Of a stretch of DNA of 64,000 nucleotides, positions 1-7,084 are shown piece by piece (positions within the stretch are counted from its first letter, which is position 1; each line of letters begins with the position of its first letter). Made by a program: the position numbers and the translations under genes. The notes below the pieces were generated by a model that was given only the letters and a program-made list of their open reading frames with translations, did no database searches and was not told where the DNA came from. Location of the stretch: NCBI RefSeq assembly GCF_004216715.1, contig NZ_SGXG01000001.1, positions 4,262,501 to 4,326,500 on the forward strand, in the 5' to 3' direction. The DNA is from Cecembia calidifontis. Lineage in GTDB: Bacteria > Bacteroidota > Bacteroidia > Cytophagales > Cyclobacteriaceae.

Positions 1-1603
1 AAGTATTGAAATATAGATCATTATAATTTTCAGATTCTCAATTTGGGTGTCCCGGGGTGGTTTTTTGTACTTTTAGGCATGTTTGTTCGGAGAAAACCCA
101 ATAAAAGTGGCAAGATCAGTGTTCAGGTAATTGAGAAGATCAAAGGTAAAAGCAAGGTTGTAAAAACGATCGGAAGCAGTTCTGATCGATCTGAGGTTGA
201 AAGACTTTTTATTCTTGGGGAGGAATGGATAAAAAACCATAAAGGAGCACTTGAAATCCCCTTCAGTGATGAAGAACGGATTGCCGATTCTGTTCTGGAA
301 AGTGTTGAAAACATCACTGTTTCAGGTACCGAGCTGCTTTTGGACAGGATTTTCAATGATATTGGGTTCAGCGCAATCCAAGATGATATCTTCAGGTGGC
401 TGGTATATTCCAGGATCTGTTTTCCTGCCAGCAAGCTTAAAACCTGTGATTACCTGCTCACCTACCACGGCCTCGAATTCCAGGTTCAGGACCTTTACAG
501 GTACATGGACAAGCTTTACAACAACTATAAGGAAACGGTCCAGCTGATCAGCTTTGAACATACCAAGAGAATACTCGGAGGGAGTATCAATATCGTTTTC
601 TATGATGTTACTACGCTTTATTTTGAAGTGGATCATGAAGATGATCTTAGAAAGAGTGGTTTTTCCAAGGAGGGAAAGCATCAAAATCCACAGATTGTTT
701 TGGGTCTGCTGGTTGGACTAGAGGGATATCCTCTGGCTTATGAGATTTTTGAGGGAAACAAGTTTGAAGGGCATACGATGATCCCTGTGATAGAAGCTTT
801 TAGAAAGAAGTATAGCTTACCTGCTCCGATTGTTGTTGCCGATTCAGGTTTACTGTCAAAAAGCAATGTAAAAGAGTTACGGGACAACGGTTACGAGTTT
901 ATTCTGGGAGCAAGGCTGAAAGCTTCCCCTGATAAAAGTAAAGAGAGGATATTGGCTTTTGAACTTGAAAACGGCGAGAGCAGGCTGCTGGATTGGGAGG
1001 ACGGGCTCAGAATGGTTGTCAGTTATTCAGACAGAAGAGCCAAAAAAGACAGGATCAACAGGGAGAAAGGTCTTAAAAAGCTCGAGAAACAGTTAAAATC
1101 AGGAAAGCTCAACAAAAGCCACATCAACAACAGGGGCTATAACAAGTATCTTAAAATGGAAGGGGAGGTAAAGATTGCACTTGATATTGAAAAGTTTGAA
1201 CAGGATGGGAAATGGGACGGTCTCAAAGGGTATATTACCAACACAAACCTTGACAAAGACGAGGTCATTGAGAATTACAACAACCTTTGGAAAATAGAAA
1301 AGGCCTTCAGGATAACAAAAAATGAAATCAAAGTCAGGCCTGTTTTCCATTATAAACAACGCAGGATCGAAGCACATATAAGCATCGCATTCGTCGCTTA
1401 CAAAGTGTTTAAGGAACTGGAAAGGCAGTTATTGGAAAAAGGATCAAAACTTTCTCCTCAGAAAGCCATAGAAATAGCAAAAGGGATTTACACTGTTGAA
1501 ATACAGCTCAAATCTTCAGGTAAAAAGCTGAGAAAGACCCTGCTTTTGAACGAAAGTCAACAAAAACTCGCAAAAATGTTCGGTTTTTGATTTTGGGTGT
1601 CCC
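1..1603 (+). mobile_element. IS1634-like insertion sequence (left end not in window)
   Basis: One transposase gene fills the element. The right end is placed at 1603 because the next base resumes the reading frame of a tyrosine recombinase. The 12-mer TTTGGGTGTCCC lies just after the transposase stop (1592-1603) and also at 42-53, in the same orientation. No inverted copy is seen before 42, so the true left end is probably upstream of the window. Target-site duplication cannot be judged from one end. Confidence 0.7.
79..1590 (+). CDS. IS1634-family DDE transposase
   Basis: A 503-aa transposase of the IS4/IS1634 type that would cut and rejoin the ends of its own insertion sequence. The frame is open from a TTG at 43, but the ATG at 79 (MFVRRKPNKSGK) gives the N-terminus usual for the family. 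The DDE acidic residues sit in FYDVTTLYFE (about residue 183), IVVADSGLLS (about 255) and YNNLWKIEKAF near residue 410; the last resembles the Y-R-E-K signature block around the catalytic Glu. Length is normal and the frame is unbroken, so the copy may still be active. It interrupts the recombinase that continues at 1604. Confidence 0.9.
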   Translation: MFVRRKPNKSGKISVQVIEKIKGKSKVVKTIGSSSDRSEVERLFILGEEWIKNHKGALEIPFSDEERIADSVLESVENITVSGTELLLDRIFNDIGFSAIQDDIFRWLVYSRICFPASKLKTCDYLLTYHGLEFQVQDLYRYMDKLYNNYKETVQLISFEHTKRILGGSINIVFYDVTTLYFEVDHEDDLRKSGFSKEGKHQNPQIVLGLLVGLEGYPLAYEIFEGNKFEGHTMIPVIEAFRKKYSLPAPIVVADSGLLSKSNVKELRDNGYEFILGARLKASPDKSKERILAFELENGESRLLDWEDGLRMVVSYSDRRAKKDRINREKGLKKLEKQLKSGKLNKSHINNRGYNKYLKMEGEVKIALDIEKFEQDGKWDGLKGYITNTNLDKDEVIENYNNLWKIEKAFRITKNEIKVRPVFHYKQRRIEAHISIAFVAYKVFKELERQLLEKGSKLSPQKAIEIAKGIYTVEIQLKSSGKKLRKTLLLNESQQKLAKMFGF

Positions 1604-2002
1604 AGTGTCGAAGTCAGGAAGACCGACCAGCCGGTAAGGGTTCCTATCCTTCCCAAAGCCTGGGAAATAATAGAGAAATACAAGACCCATCCAAGGGCAC
1701 TGCAGAAAGGATCGGTATTTCCAATGATTTCTAACCAAAAGCTGAACTCCTACTTGAAAGAAATTGCCGACCTCTGCGGAATTGAAAAGAACCTCACCTT
1801 TCACCTGGCCAGACATACATTTGCTACCACTGTTACCCTTTGCAATGGTGTGCCTTTGGAAACTGTGAGCAAGATGCTTGGTCATTCAAAAATCACCACT
1901 ACTCAGGTTTATGCAAAGGTGGTGGAGAAGAAAGTGAGTGAAGACATGCAGGCTCTCCGTGAAAGGCTGGCAGCACCAAAATTGATGAAGAGGGCGAAAT
2001 AG
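1604..2002 (+). pseudogene. Tyrosine recombinase/integrase, C-terminal fragment cut by the IS
   Basis: The open frame reads straight out of the IS end at 1604 as SVEVRKTDQPVRVPILPKAW and continues to the stop at 2002, about 132 codons. It keeps the second half of a phage-type integrase catalytic domain: the H-x-x-R box (HLARHTF), the later His (LGHSKITTT) and the Tyr nucleophile (QVYAKV). The first catalytic Arg and the whole arm- and core-binding N-terminus are missing, and no matching frame exists before the IS within the window. An ATG at 1724 could start a 92-aa product, but that would be inactive. This was probably the integrase of the surrounding element. Confidence 0.85.
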
Positions 2003-2011
2003 CCCTTTTCT

Positions 2012-2035
2012 GTATTTAAGTACTTGCTTAAATAC
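2012..2035. promoter_or_regulatory. Operator-like palindrome upstream of arsR
   Basis: Perfect 9-bp inverted repeat GTATTTAAG-N6-CTTAAATAC. It overlaps the -33 TTG of the promoter at 2024-2054. Size and position fit an ArsR/SmtB dimer site. The word TGCTTAAATA recurs at 2064-2073. Confidence 0.6.
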
Positions 2036-2054
2036 TCGGCATTCCCTAACTTTG
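2024..2054 (+). promoter_or_regulatory. Bacteroidota-type promoter of the arsR/merTP operon
   Basis: TTG at 2024-2026, 20 nt, then TAACTTTG at 2047-2054, which matches the TAnnTTTG element of Bacteroidota sigma factors. The start codon is at 2081. Palindromes cover the -33 region and the predicted start region. Confidence 0.65.
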
Positions 2055-2070
2055 TTAAGCAAATGCTTAA
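2055..2070. promoter_or_regulatory. Second operator-like palindrome
   Basis: TTAAGC-N4-GCTTAA lies directly after the -7 element and 10 bp before the arsR start. It shares TGCTTAAATA (2064-2073) with the upstream palindrome (2025-2034), so one regulator could occupy both sites and shut off transcription. Confidence 0.55.
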
Positions 2071-2080
2071 ATAAAAAGTT

Positions 2081-2449
2081 ATGAATACATGTATCCGTGT
2101 CTTTGCCGATAGCGACCAGATCAATAGGTGCAGGGAGGACTTGAAAAGCAAGGAGAAAGGTCTTTTAGAACTGGCAGATGTATTGAATCTTGCCGGTAAT
2201 GCGGTTCGCCTCAAAATCCTGTACCTCTTGAAACAGGAAAATGAACTTTGTCCGTGCGACTTGTCAGACATCTTGGGCATGACCGTGCCGGCCGTCTCCC
2301 AACATCTGAAAAAACTAAAGGATGCTGGGATCGTGACGACCAAAAAATCCGGACAAACTATATTCTATTCAGTAGAAGCGCAAAGTCAGCGAATCATTTC
2401 ATCTGTGCTCGAATTGTTTAAGCTCCCAAATTCAATTCCTGCCTTATGA
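2081..2449 (+). CDS. ArsR/SmtB-family metal-responsive repressor
   Basis: A 122-aa winged-helix repressor that would release DNA on binding a thiophilic metal. The HTH region spans about residues 45-95, with a recognition helix near VPAVSQHLKKLK. Cysteines suited to metal binding are C4 and C17 in the N-terminal extension and the CPC pair in ELCPCDLSD at the start of the HTH, the same region where ArsR-type sensors carry a C-x-C motif. It heads a tight operon with a CsoR-like gene (overlap ATGA at 2446) and the mercury-transport-like genes. Two palindromes flank its promoter, which suggests autoregulation. Hg(II) is inferred as inducer from the neighbours; As(III), Cd or Pb are possible. Confidence 0.85.
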   Translation: MNTCIRVFADSDQINRCREDLKSKEKGLLELADVLNLAGNAVRLKILYLLKQENELCPCDLSDILGMTVPAVSQHLKKLKDAGIVTTKKSGQTIFYSVEAQSQRIISSVLELFKLPNSIPAL

Positions 2450-2835
2450 TACCCCATGATCTCACTCAAAGCATAAAGGTTTCGCTAAAAACAGCAACAG
2501 GTCAGCTGGGATACATCCTTAGCAAAATAGATGATGTGGACCAGGTTGAAAATATCCTTTTGCAGCTAAAAGCTGTGCAGTCCATGCTTACTAAGACTAC
2601 TTATGAGCTATTGGATGATACCTACAGGAAAGCACTAGCAGAAAGGATCTCGTCAGCTTACCAGAGCTGCCCTGGCGACTGTGGCAATGAAGAAACAATA
2701 GAAAAGCTGAGAACACTATTTCCAGAGCTTAAACTTGAAGAAGTGCCTGAAAAACTACGAGAAGCCCGCATGGTGGAAGAAGAATTGAAGAAATTTTTAT
2801 CCGAACGTTTGGATACCCCCTCCCCCCGTGACTGA
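2446..2835 (+). CDS. CsoR/RcnR-like (DUF156-type) helical protein, ligand residues missing
   Basis: A 129-aa protein whose first 75 residues resemble the CsoR/RcnR fold (TGQLGYILSKI, QLKAVQSMLTK, LLDDTYRKAL). CsoR family members sense Cu(I), Ni or formaldehyde through a conserved Cys-His-Cys set. Here the usual first Cys and the later H-x-x-x-C are absent. The only cysteines form a CPGDC motif near residue 83, followed by a charged helical tail that CsoR lacks. It overlaps the ArsR stop by 4 nt and so is translationally coupled. It could be an altered sensor, a partner of the ArsR protein or a structural homologue with no DNA role. The fold assignment is by eye and moderate. Confidence 0.5.
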   Translation: MIPHDLTQSIKVSLKTATGQLGYILSKIDDVDQVENILLQLKAVQSMLTKTTYELLDDTYRKALAERISSAYQSCPGDCGNEETIEKLRTLFPELKLEEVPEKLREARMVEEELKKFLSERLDTPSPRD

Positions 2836-2869
2836 CCTTTGGAGAGATGTTTCATTAAAATAGATTGAT

Positions 2870-3073
2870 ATGAAAAGTAAACTCATGATTTTCGCCACAG
2901 CGGGTATTCTCGCAATTGGTGGCCTTGCTTACGGGATCAACTCATCTCCAAAAGCTTGTCCTTTGGAAGGTACTCCAGATTGTCCAAAAGTTAGCTGCCC
3001 TTTGGCAGGCACTCCGGAATGTCCTTATGATATGAAAGTGGCGGAAGTACCCGCCTGCTGTAAGAAAAAGTAA
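2870..3073 (+). CDS. Small Cys-rich exported or membrane-anchored protein
   Basis: A 67-aa protein with a hydrophobic N-terminal signal or anchor (residues 4-23) and a short mature part carrying two near-identical units, CPLEGTPDCPK and CPLAGTPECPY, plus a terminal CCKKK. Seven cysteines in about 40 residues point to periplasmic binding of a soft metal such as Hg(II). It stands between the regulators and the merTP-like transporter, so delivery of metal to the transporter is a reasonable inference. No named family is recognised. Confidence 0.75.
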   Translation: MKSKLMIFATAGILAIGGLAYGINSSPKACPLEGTPDCPKVSCPLAGTPECPYDMKVAEVPACCKKK

Positions 3074-3078
3074 CTGGG

Positions 3079-3102
3079 AGGGCGCAGAGCCCTTCTTTTT
3101 TT
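3079..3102 (+). terminator. Weak intrinsic terminator or attenuator before merTP
   Basis: Short stem AGGGC/GCCCT (3079-3083 and 3089-3093, 5-nt loop) followed by a T run at 3096-3102. It lies inside the operon between the small Cys-rich gene and merTP, so partial read-through is expected. Confidence 0.5.
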
Positions 3103-3115
3103 GAAAATTAAGTAT

Positions 3116-3715
3116 ATGAAAAATTCCCTTTTAACCAGCGGCCTTTTAGCTGCTTTAGTAAGTTCACTTTGCTGCATCACCCCGGTGCTTGCATTAGTGG
3201 CCGGTGCAAGCGGGATTGCGTCCACTTTCTCATGGCTCGATCCGGCAAGGCCTTTTTTTGTCGGCATCACAGTGGTTGTATTAGGCTTTGCCTGGTATCA
3301 GAAATTCAAACCAAAGGCCAAAGAGGAAAAAGAATGTGCCTGTGAGGAGGACCTTCAGCCCTCCTTTTGGCAAACAAAAAAGTTCCTTTCAATAATCACG
3401 GTCTTTGCTGCCCTGATGTTGGTGTTCCCGCTTTATGCTCACATTTTCTACCCTAAATCTGAAAAGCAAGTGATCATCGTTGATAAGTCAGACATTCAGA
3501 CCGTAAATTTTCAAATCAAAGGCATGACTTGTCAGGGGTGCGCAGCGCATGTAGTGCATGAAGTAAATAAGCTCAGCGGCATCCTGAATGTAACCGCCTC
3601 CTCCGACCAGGGGAATGCCATCGTGGAGTTTGACAAGTCCAAAACAAGTATCCCGAAAATTGAGGAAGCCATCAACTCAACCGGATATTCCGTGACCAAT
3701 AAAGCAGAGAAATAA
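3116..3715 (+). CDS. merTP: Mercuric transport fusion protein MerTP
   Basis: A 199-aa inner-membrane protein. Hydrophobic helices cover about residues 7-28, 40-60 and 84-105. The first carries the vicinal SLCCITP pair typical of MerT. A cytoplasmic CAC motif (EKECACEED) follows helix 2. After the last helix comes an HMA domain (about 130-199) with GMTCQGCAAHV, the MerP-like ligand site. This MerT-MerP fusion is known from Bacteroidota mer operons, where it brings Hg(II) into the cell for reduction. The ATG at 3116 is preferred over a TTG at 3101. The next gene starts immediately after its stop. No merA or merB is found in the window, which leaves the fate of imported Hg(II) open. Confidence 0.85.
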   Translation: MKNSLLTSGLLAALVSSLCCITPVLALVAGASGIASTFSWLDPARPFFVGITVVVLGFAWYQKFKPKAKEEKECACEEDLQPSFWQTKKFLSIITVFAALMLVFPLYAHIFYPKSEKQVIIVDKSDIQTVNFQIKGMTCQGCAAHVVHEVNKLSGILNVTASSDQGNAIVEFDKSKTSIPKIEEAINSTGYSVTNKAEK

Positions 3716-3928
3716 ATGGAAATCATATTAGAATCAACCATCTCCTGCCCGGAATGCGGACATCAAAAAGATGAAACCATGCCCACTGACGCCTGTCAGT
3801 ATTTCTATGAATGTGAAAACTGCCACCAGGTATTAAAGCCAAAAGCAGGAGATTGCTGTGTGTATTGCTCCTATGGTTCAGCACCTTGTCCACCAGTACA
3901 ATTGGATTCTGATCAAGCATGTTGCTAG
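3716..3928 (+). CDS. Cys-rich GDCCxxCSYG protein
   Basis: A 70-aa soluble protein with 11 cysteines: C-x-x-C (SCPECGH), a second C-x-x-C (CENCHQ), the block GDCCVYCSYG and a terminal ACC. Proteins with this GDCC block often sit beside Bacteroidota mercury-transport genes, and they look like metal-binding zinc-ribbon relatives. It starts on the base after the merTP stop, so it is co-translated with it. A related domain forms the N-terminus of the methyltransferase at 18692-19594. The function is not established; Hg(II) or Zn(II) chelation is inference. Confidence 0.75.
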   Translation: MEIILESTISCPECGHQKDETMPTDACQYFYECENCHQVLKPKAGDCCVYCSYGSAPCPPVQLDSDQACC

Positions 3929-4003
3929 GGTAGACAATGCTTTATGTGACATACATCATGTTTTGACATGTGCAATGTTATAGCCCTCTCAATAACCGTT
4001 GCG

Positions 4004-4050
4004 TACTTTTGAGTCATATTGAAGGGGATACAAATGGATGCCCCTTCAAT
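4004..4050 (+). promoter_or_regulatory. Promoter-like element and hairpin upstream of the first HYC_CC_PP gene
   Basis: TACTTTTG (4004-4011) fits the -7 box, but no good -33 TTG is at the right distance. It is followed by a perfect 10-bp stem, ATTGAAGGGG (4018-4027) with CCCCTTCAAT (4041-4050), and no T run. The hairpin lies in the leader of the gene starting at 4078 and could be an operator or an RNA control element. Confidence 0.4.
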
Positions 4051-4077
4051 GGATGGCATTTTACATCAAAAAGGCTC

Positions 4078-4458
4078 ATGAAACGCAACTTATATATCGT
4101 CCTGCTCATTGCAATGCTTCTCCCTGGCAAAGGGATGGCAGTGTTTCAGCACTTTTGTGGGGGCGAACTGATCAGCTTCGAGCTTTTTCTAAAACACCAC
4201 GAACCATGCTGTGACGATCACAGCAACCCTTGTGATGGTTGTGAGGATCAGGAAACCATCTTCTCTCTCGATGATTTCAGGACACCTCATTCTGACATTC
4301 CTGTCATTGCTTCTTCACCAGCGGCAATGGCTCAGCCATCTTTCCATTTGCCTTCTACACATTTTTTCGAGTCAAGAAACTACACAACTCCTAAAAAGGC
4401 TCCCCCCGGCTGGTCAGGGCGGTATCGCTCTATCCTGTTCCAGTCATTTCTTCTGTAA
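4078..4458 (+). CDS. HYC_CC_PP family protein
   Basis: A 126-aa protein with a signal peptide (residues about 4-20), then the family landmarks HFCGGEL, a CC pair (HEPCCDDH) with further cysteines in NPCDGC, and a C-terminal PP followed by a hydrophobic tail. Such proteins occur next to copper and other heavy-metal genes in Bacteroidota; their role is not known, and periplasmic or membrane-associated metal binding is likely. The frame is open from 3970, but only the ATG at 4078 gives a proper signal peptide. A second family member starts the copper cluster at 8608. Confidence 0.7.
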   Translation: MKRNLYIVLLIAMLLPGKGMAVFQHFCGGELISFELFLKHHEPCCDDHSNPCDGCEDQETIFSLDDFRTPHSDIPVIASSPAAMAQPSFHLPSTHFFESRNYTTPKKAPPGWSGRYRSILFQSFLL

Positions 4459-4461
4459 TTC

Positions 4462-4530
4462 TACATTTGACGTTCAATTGTATTGTCACACACACAGCTT
4501 CCTGTAGTGTACAATACTTTATCAAATGTA
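4462..4530. repeat. Long interrupted inverted repeat
   Basis: Outer arms TACATTTGA (4462-4470) and TCAAATGTA (4522-4530), inner arms GTATTGT (4480-4486) and ACAATAC (4511-4517), extended inward by ACAC/GTGT after one bulged base. About 20 bp could pair around a short loop. It sits between the HYC gene stop and the start of the AraC-type pseudogene with no T run, so an operator or cruciform is likelier than a terminator. Confidence 0.5.
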
Positions 4531-4550
4531 AAATCTAAACAAAAGAAGAA

Positions 4551-5123
4551 ATGAAAACTTCACATATCTACATCAAAAACATGGTGTGCGAGCGGTGTAT
4601 CATGGTGGTGCGCCAGGGGCTCGAAAACCTCGGTTTCCAAATAGCCTGCATCCATTTGGGTGAGGCAGTGATTATTGGGGAGCTCAATGATGAACGGATC
4701 AGCCTGATTCAGTAATTCCTAAAGCAATCAGGACTTGAACTTATCGAAGAAAAGAAGCTCCGGCTCATTGAGCACATCAAAAGCCTTGTAATCGATTACG
4801 CACGCTCCGGGTACCAAGTGCAGGAAGAAAAAATTTCAAGCTATCTGTGCCGACATCTTGAACACGATTACGGCTATTTAAGCACCCTGTTTTCGTCTTT
4901 TGAAAACATTACCATTGAACGCTACCTCATCCTGCAACGGATTGAGCGGGTGAAAGAACTGCTGATCTACAATGAACAAACCTTGAGCGCCATCGCCTTT
5001 CAGGCGGGTTACAGCACGGTTCAGTATATGACCAGCCAGTTTAAGCAATATACAGGAATGACCCCTTAAGAATTTCAAAAGCTCTTTCTCAACAGGAGAA
5101 AGTTTATTGATCGGCTATGCTAG
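4551..5123 (+). pseudogene. AraC-family regulator with HMA-like N-terminus, two in-frame stops
   Basis: A single frame from ATG 4551 to TAG 5121-5123 reads as a Bacteroidota AraC-type metal regulator. An N-terminal HMA-like part carries NMVCERCIMVV, and a C-terminal AraC HTH carries LSAIAFQAGYSTVQYM. TAA codons at 4713-4715 and 5067-5069 interrupt it without any frameshift. The second falls just before EFQKLF, a conserved stretch after the second HTH helix. An internal GTG or ATG could still make an 83-aa HTH piece (from 4818). It was probably the activator of the adjacent copper genes. The decay suggests that control has passed to another regulator or been lost. Confidence 0.85.
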
Positions 5124-5449
5124 TCAATAATTCTGTAAAAAACGGATATACAGACTATAATTTCCTGAACGAACGCTATTCAAAATGTGAGATAGCTTGA
5201 ATTTATCACAATTAAATAGTTGATAATCAATAATGTAGATGATTTTAAATTTTAAACTTCAAAATGGAACACCAAGAAAATTACGTAAAAGATCAGGCTT
5301 GTTGAGCCAATAAATTTGCAGGCGTTTGGCGCTATTTGGATTCGTTCGGTTGGCGGTCTACAACCAAACGCAGGATGCGAAAGGAACAGACTAAATGTCA
5401 ATTTGACTGATGTGTCAATGTTAGAAAGTATTCATTTAAATAAATAACC
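5124..5449. other. Intergenic stretch, no complete gene
   Basis: AT-rich, no supportable gene. A 13-codon ORF at 5264 (MEHQENYVKDQAC, stop TGA) resembles the start of copper-protein leaders but ends at once and may be a remnant. A TAAATTTG box lies at 5311-5318. An inverted repeat GCGTTTGG (5322-5329) / CCAAACGC (5364-5371) follows. Confidence 0.4.
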
Positions 5450-6481
5450 ATGTTACCAAAAACCATGAAAGCGGCTGTGGTTACAGAGTTTGGCCAACCG
5501 CTTAAAATTGAAGAGATGCCTGTAAAGGCCCCAAATGAAAACCAAATCCTGGTGCAGGTAATGGCATCAGGAGTATGCCATACGGATTTGCATGCAGCTG
5601 ATGGGGACTGGCCTGTCAAGCCCAGGTTGCCGCTCATTCCTGGCCATGAAGGCATTGGCTATGTGGCGGCTGTGGGCTCCAATGTAAAAAATACCAAAGA
5701 AGGAGATATCGTGGGTGTTCCCTGGCTCTACAGTGCCTGCGGTCATTGCGAGCATTGCATTACGGGTTGGGAAACACTGTGCGAGTCGCAGGTAAACGGA
5801 GGCTACAGCATAGATGGCGGCTTTGCGGAATACGTGTTGGCCGACCCTAACTATGTTGGTCGTTTCAGTGGGACCATAGACTTTGTACAGATGGCACCTA
5901 TTTTATGTGCAGGCGTAACGGTGTACAAAGGCCTAAAAGAAACCGAAGTACGACCGGGGCAGTGGGTGGCCGTTTCCGGTATAGGTGGCTTAGGTCACGT
6001 GGCAGTGCAATACGCCAAAGCCATGGGGCTGCATGTGCTTGCAGTGGATGTGGCAGATGACAAATTGAACTTGGCCAAAAAACTTGGAGCCGATATGGCC
6101 GTCAACGGTAAGAATCCCGATGAAGTGATGAATGCCCGAAAAGAAACAGGGGGTGTTCATGGCGTGTTGGTCACGGCTGTGTCACCAGTGGCTTTCCTGC
6201 AGGCGCTGGACCTGCTACGCAGAAAAGGAACGCTGGTAATGAATGGACTTCCTCCCGGTAGCTTTGATCTGCCCATTTTTGAAACCGTATTGAATCGCTA
6301 TACGGTACGGGGCTCCATTGTTGGCACCAGGAAAGACCTGCAGGAAGCTATCGACTTTGCAATGGAAGGAAAGGTAACCACCACGGTAAAATCCGCTCCG
6401 CTGGAAGATATCAACCTAATCTTTGATCAAATGAAAAAGGGACAGATAGAAGGCCGTATGGTACTGGATATTGGTCATTAA
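5450..6481 (+). CDS. adhP: Zinc-dependent alcohol dehydrogenase, AdhP type
   Basis: A 343-aa medium-chain dehydrogenase that would interconvert primary alcohols and aldehydes with NAD(H). Catalytic zinc ligands are C43 (GVCHTD), H66-E67 (PGHEGIG) and C153 (LCAGVT). The structural zinc site is C97, C100, C103 and C111. The Rossmann loop is GIGGLGH, about residues 177-183. Length is typical. An alternative Met at residue 6 (5465) is equally plausible. Only 11 nt separate it from the YceI gene, so the two are probably co-transcribed. Its place among metal genes on the element is unexplained; detoxification of aldehydes is inference. Confidence 0.9.
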   Translation: MLPKTMKAAVVTEFGQPLKIEEMPVKAPNENQILVQVMASGVCHTDLHAADGDWPVKPRLPLIPGHEGIGYVAAVGSNVKNTKEGDIVGVPWLYSACGHCEHCITGWETLCESQVNGGYSIDGGFAEYVLADPNYVGRFSGTIDFVQMAPILCAGVTVYKGLKETEVRPGQWVAVSGIGGLGHVAVQYAKAMGLHVLAVDVADDKLNLAKKLGADMAVNGKNPDEVMNARKETGGVHGVLVTAVSPVAFLQALDLLRRKGTLVMNGLPPGSFDLPIFETVLNRYTVRGSIVGTRKDLQEAIDFAMEGKVTTTVKSAPLEDINLIFDQMKKGQIEGRMVLDIGH

Positions 6482-6492
6482 CCCACCTAACA

Positions 6493-7071
6493 ATGAAACG
6501 ATTCATAAAAATAGAAACATATTTCCTGCTTTTGGCAGTCGTAGCGCTTTCCCTACCGGCAACTGCACAACAGCACTATGAGCTGATGGGCAGTCAATCT
6601 TTGAAGGTAGCGGGAACCTCCACCCTACACGATTGGGAGATGGTTTCTGAAAAACCGGAGGGTTCGGCAAGTATTACCCTGAGCGGTGAGCGGATCAAGG
6701 AAATAGTGTCCTTGTCGGTAACCATACCGGTAAATACGTTGAAAAGCGGCAAAAGTGGGATGGACGAAAATGCCTATAAGGCGCTGAGAGCGAAGCAACA
6801 TCCCAACATCCACTTTGAACTGACCAGGGCACAGGTGGATGACCTCACCATCTTTGCCGGTGGCAGGCTCACCATTGCCGGTACTACCAGGCCAGTTGAG
6901 TTCAAGGTAGACTATCGGGTTTCTGGAAAAAACATTCGCTTCAAAGGAAGCCTGCCCGTGACTTTCAGTCAGTTCAATATGGATCCGCCAACAGCAGTAT
7001 TTGGTACCATAAAGACAGGAAATGACCTGAAGATTTCTTTCGAAACCTTTTTTAAACAATCAAACAATTAA
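6493..7071 (+). CDS. YceI family periplasmic protein
   Basis: A 192-aa protein with a clear signal peptide cut after ATAQQ (residues 1-26). The mature part has the YceI lipocalin-like pattern: an early STLHDWEM strand, the KSGKSGMDENAYKAL segment with KQHPNIHFE, and later GTTRPVEFKVDY. YceI proteins bind isoprenoid-type lipids in the periplasm; the exact role is unknown. It is packed between the alcohol dehydrogenase and an outer-membrane barrel, with 13 nt to the latter, suggesting a three-gene unit ending at the terminator at 8393. Confidence 0.85.
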   Translation: MKRFIKIETYFLLLAVVALSLPATAQQHYELMGSQSLKVAGTSTLHDWEMVSEKPEGSASITLSGERIKEIVSLSVTIPVNTLKSGKSGMDENAYKALRAKQHPNIHFELTRAQVDDLTIFAGGRLTIAGTTRPVEFKVDYRVSGKNIRFKGSLPVTFSQFNMDPPTAVFGTIKTGNDLKISFETFFKQSNN

Positions 7072-7084
7072 AAATTCAAACAAA

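Noticed and set aside
3970..4077. Upstream extension of the first HYC_CC_PP gene
   Set aside because: The added 36 residues cover a 10-bp hairpin and would bury the signal peptide.
4713..5069. TAA read as a sense codon (recoding) in the AraC-type gene
   Set aside because: Many neighbouring genes end with TAA, so reassignment is not credible; decay is simpler.
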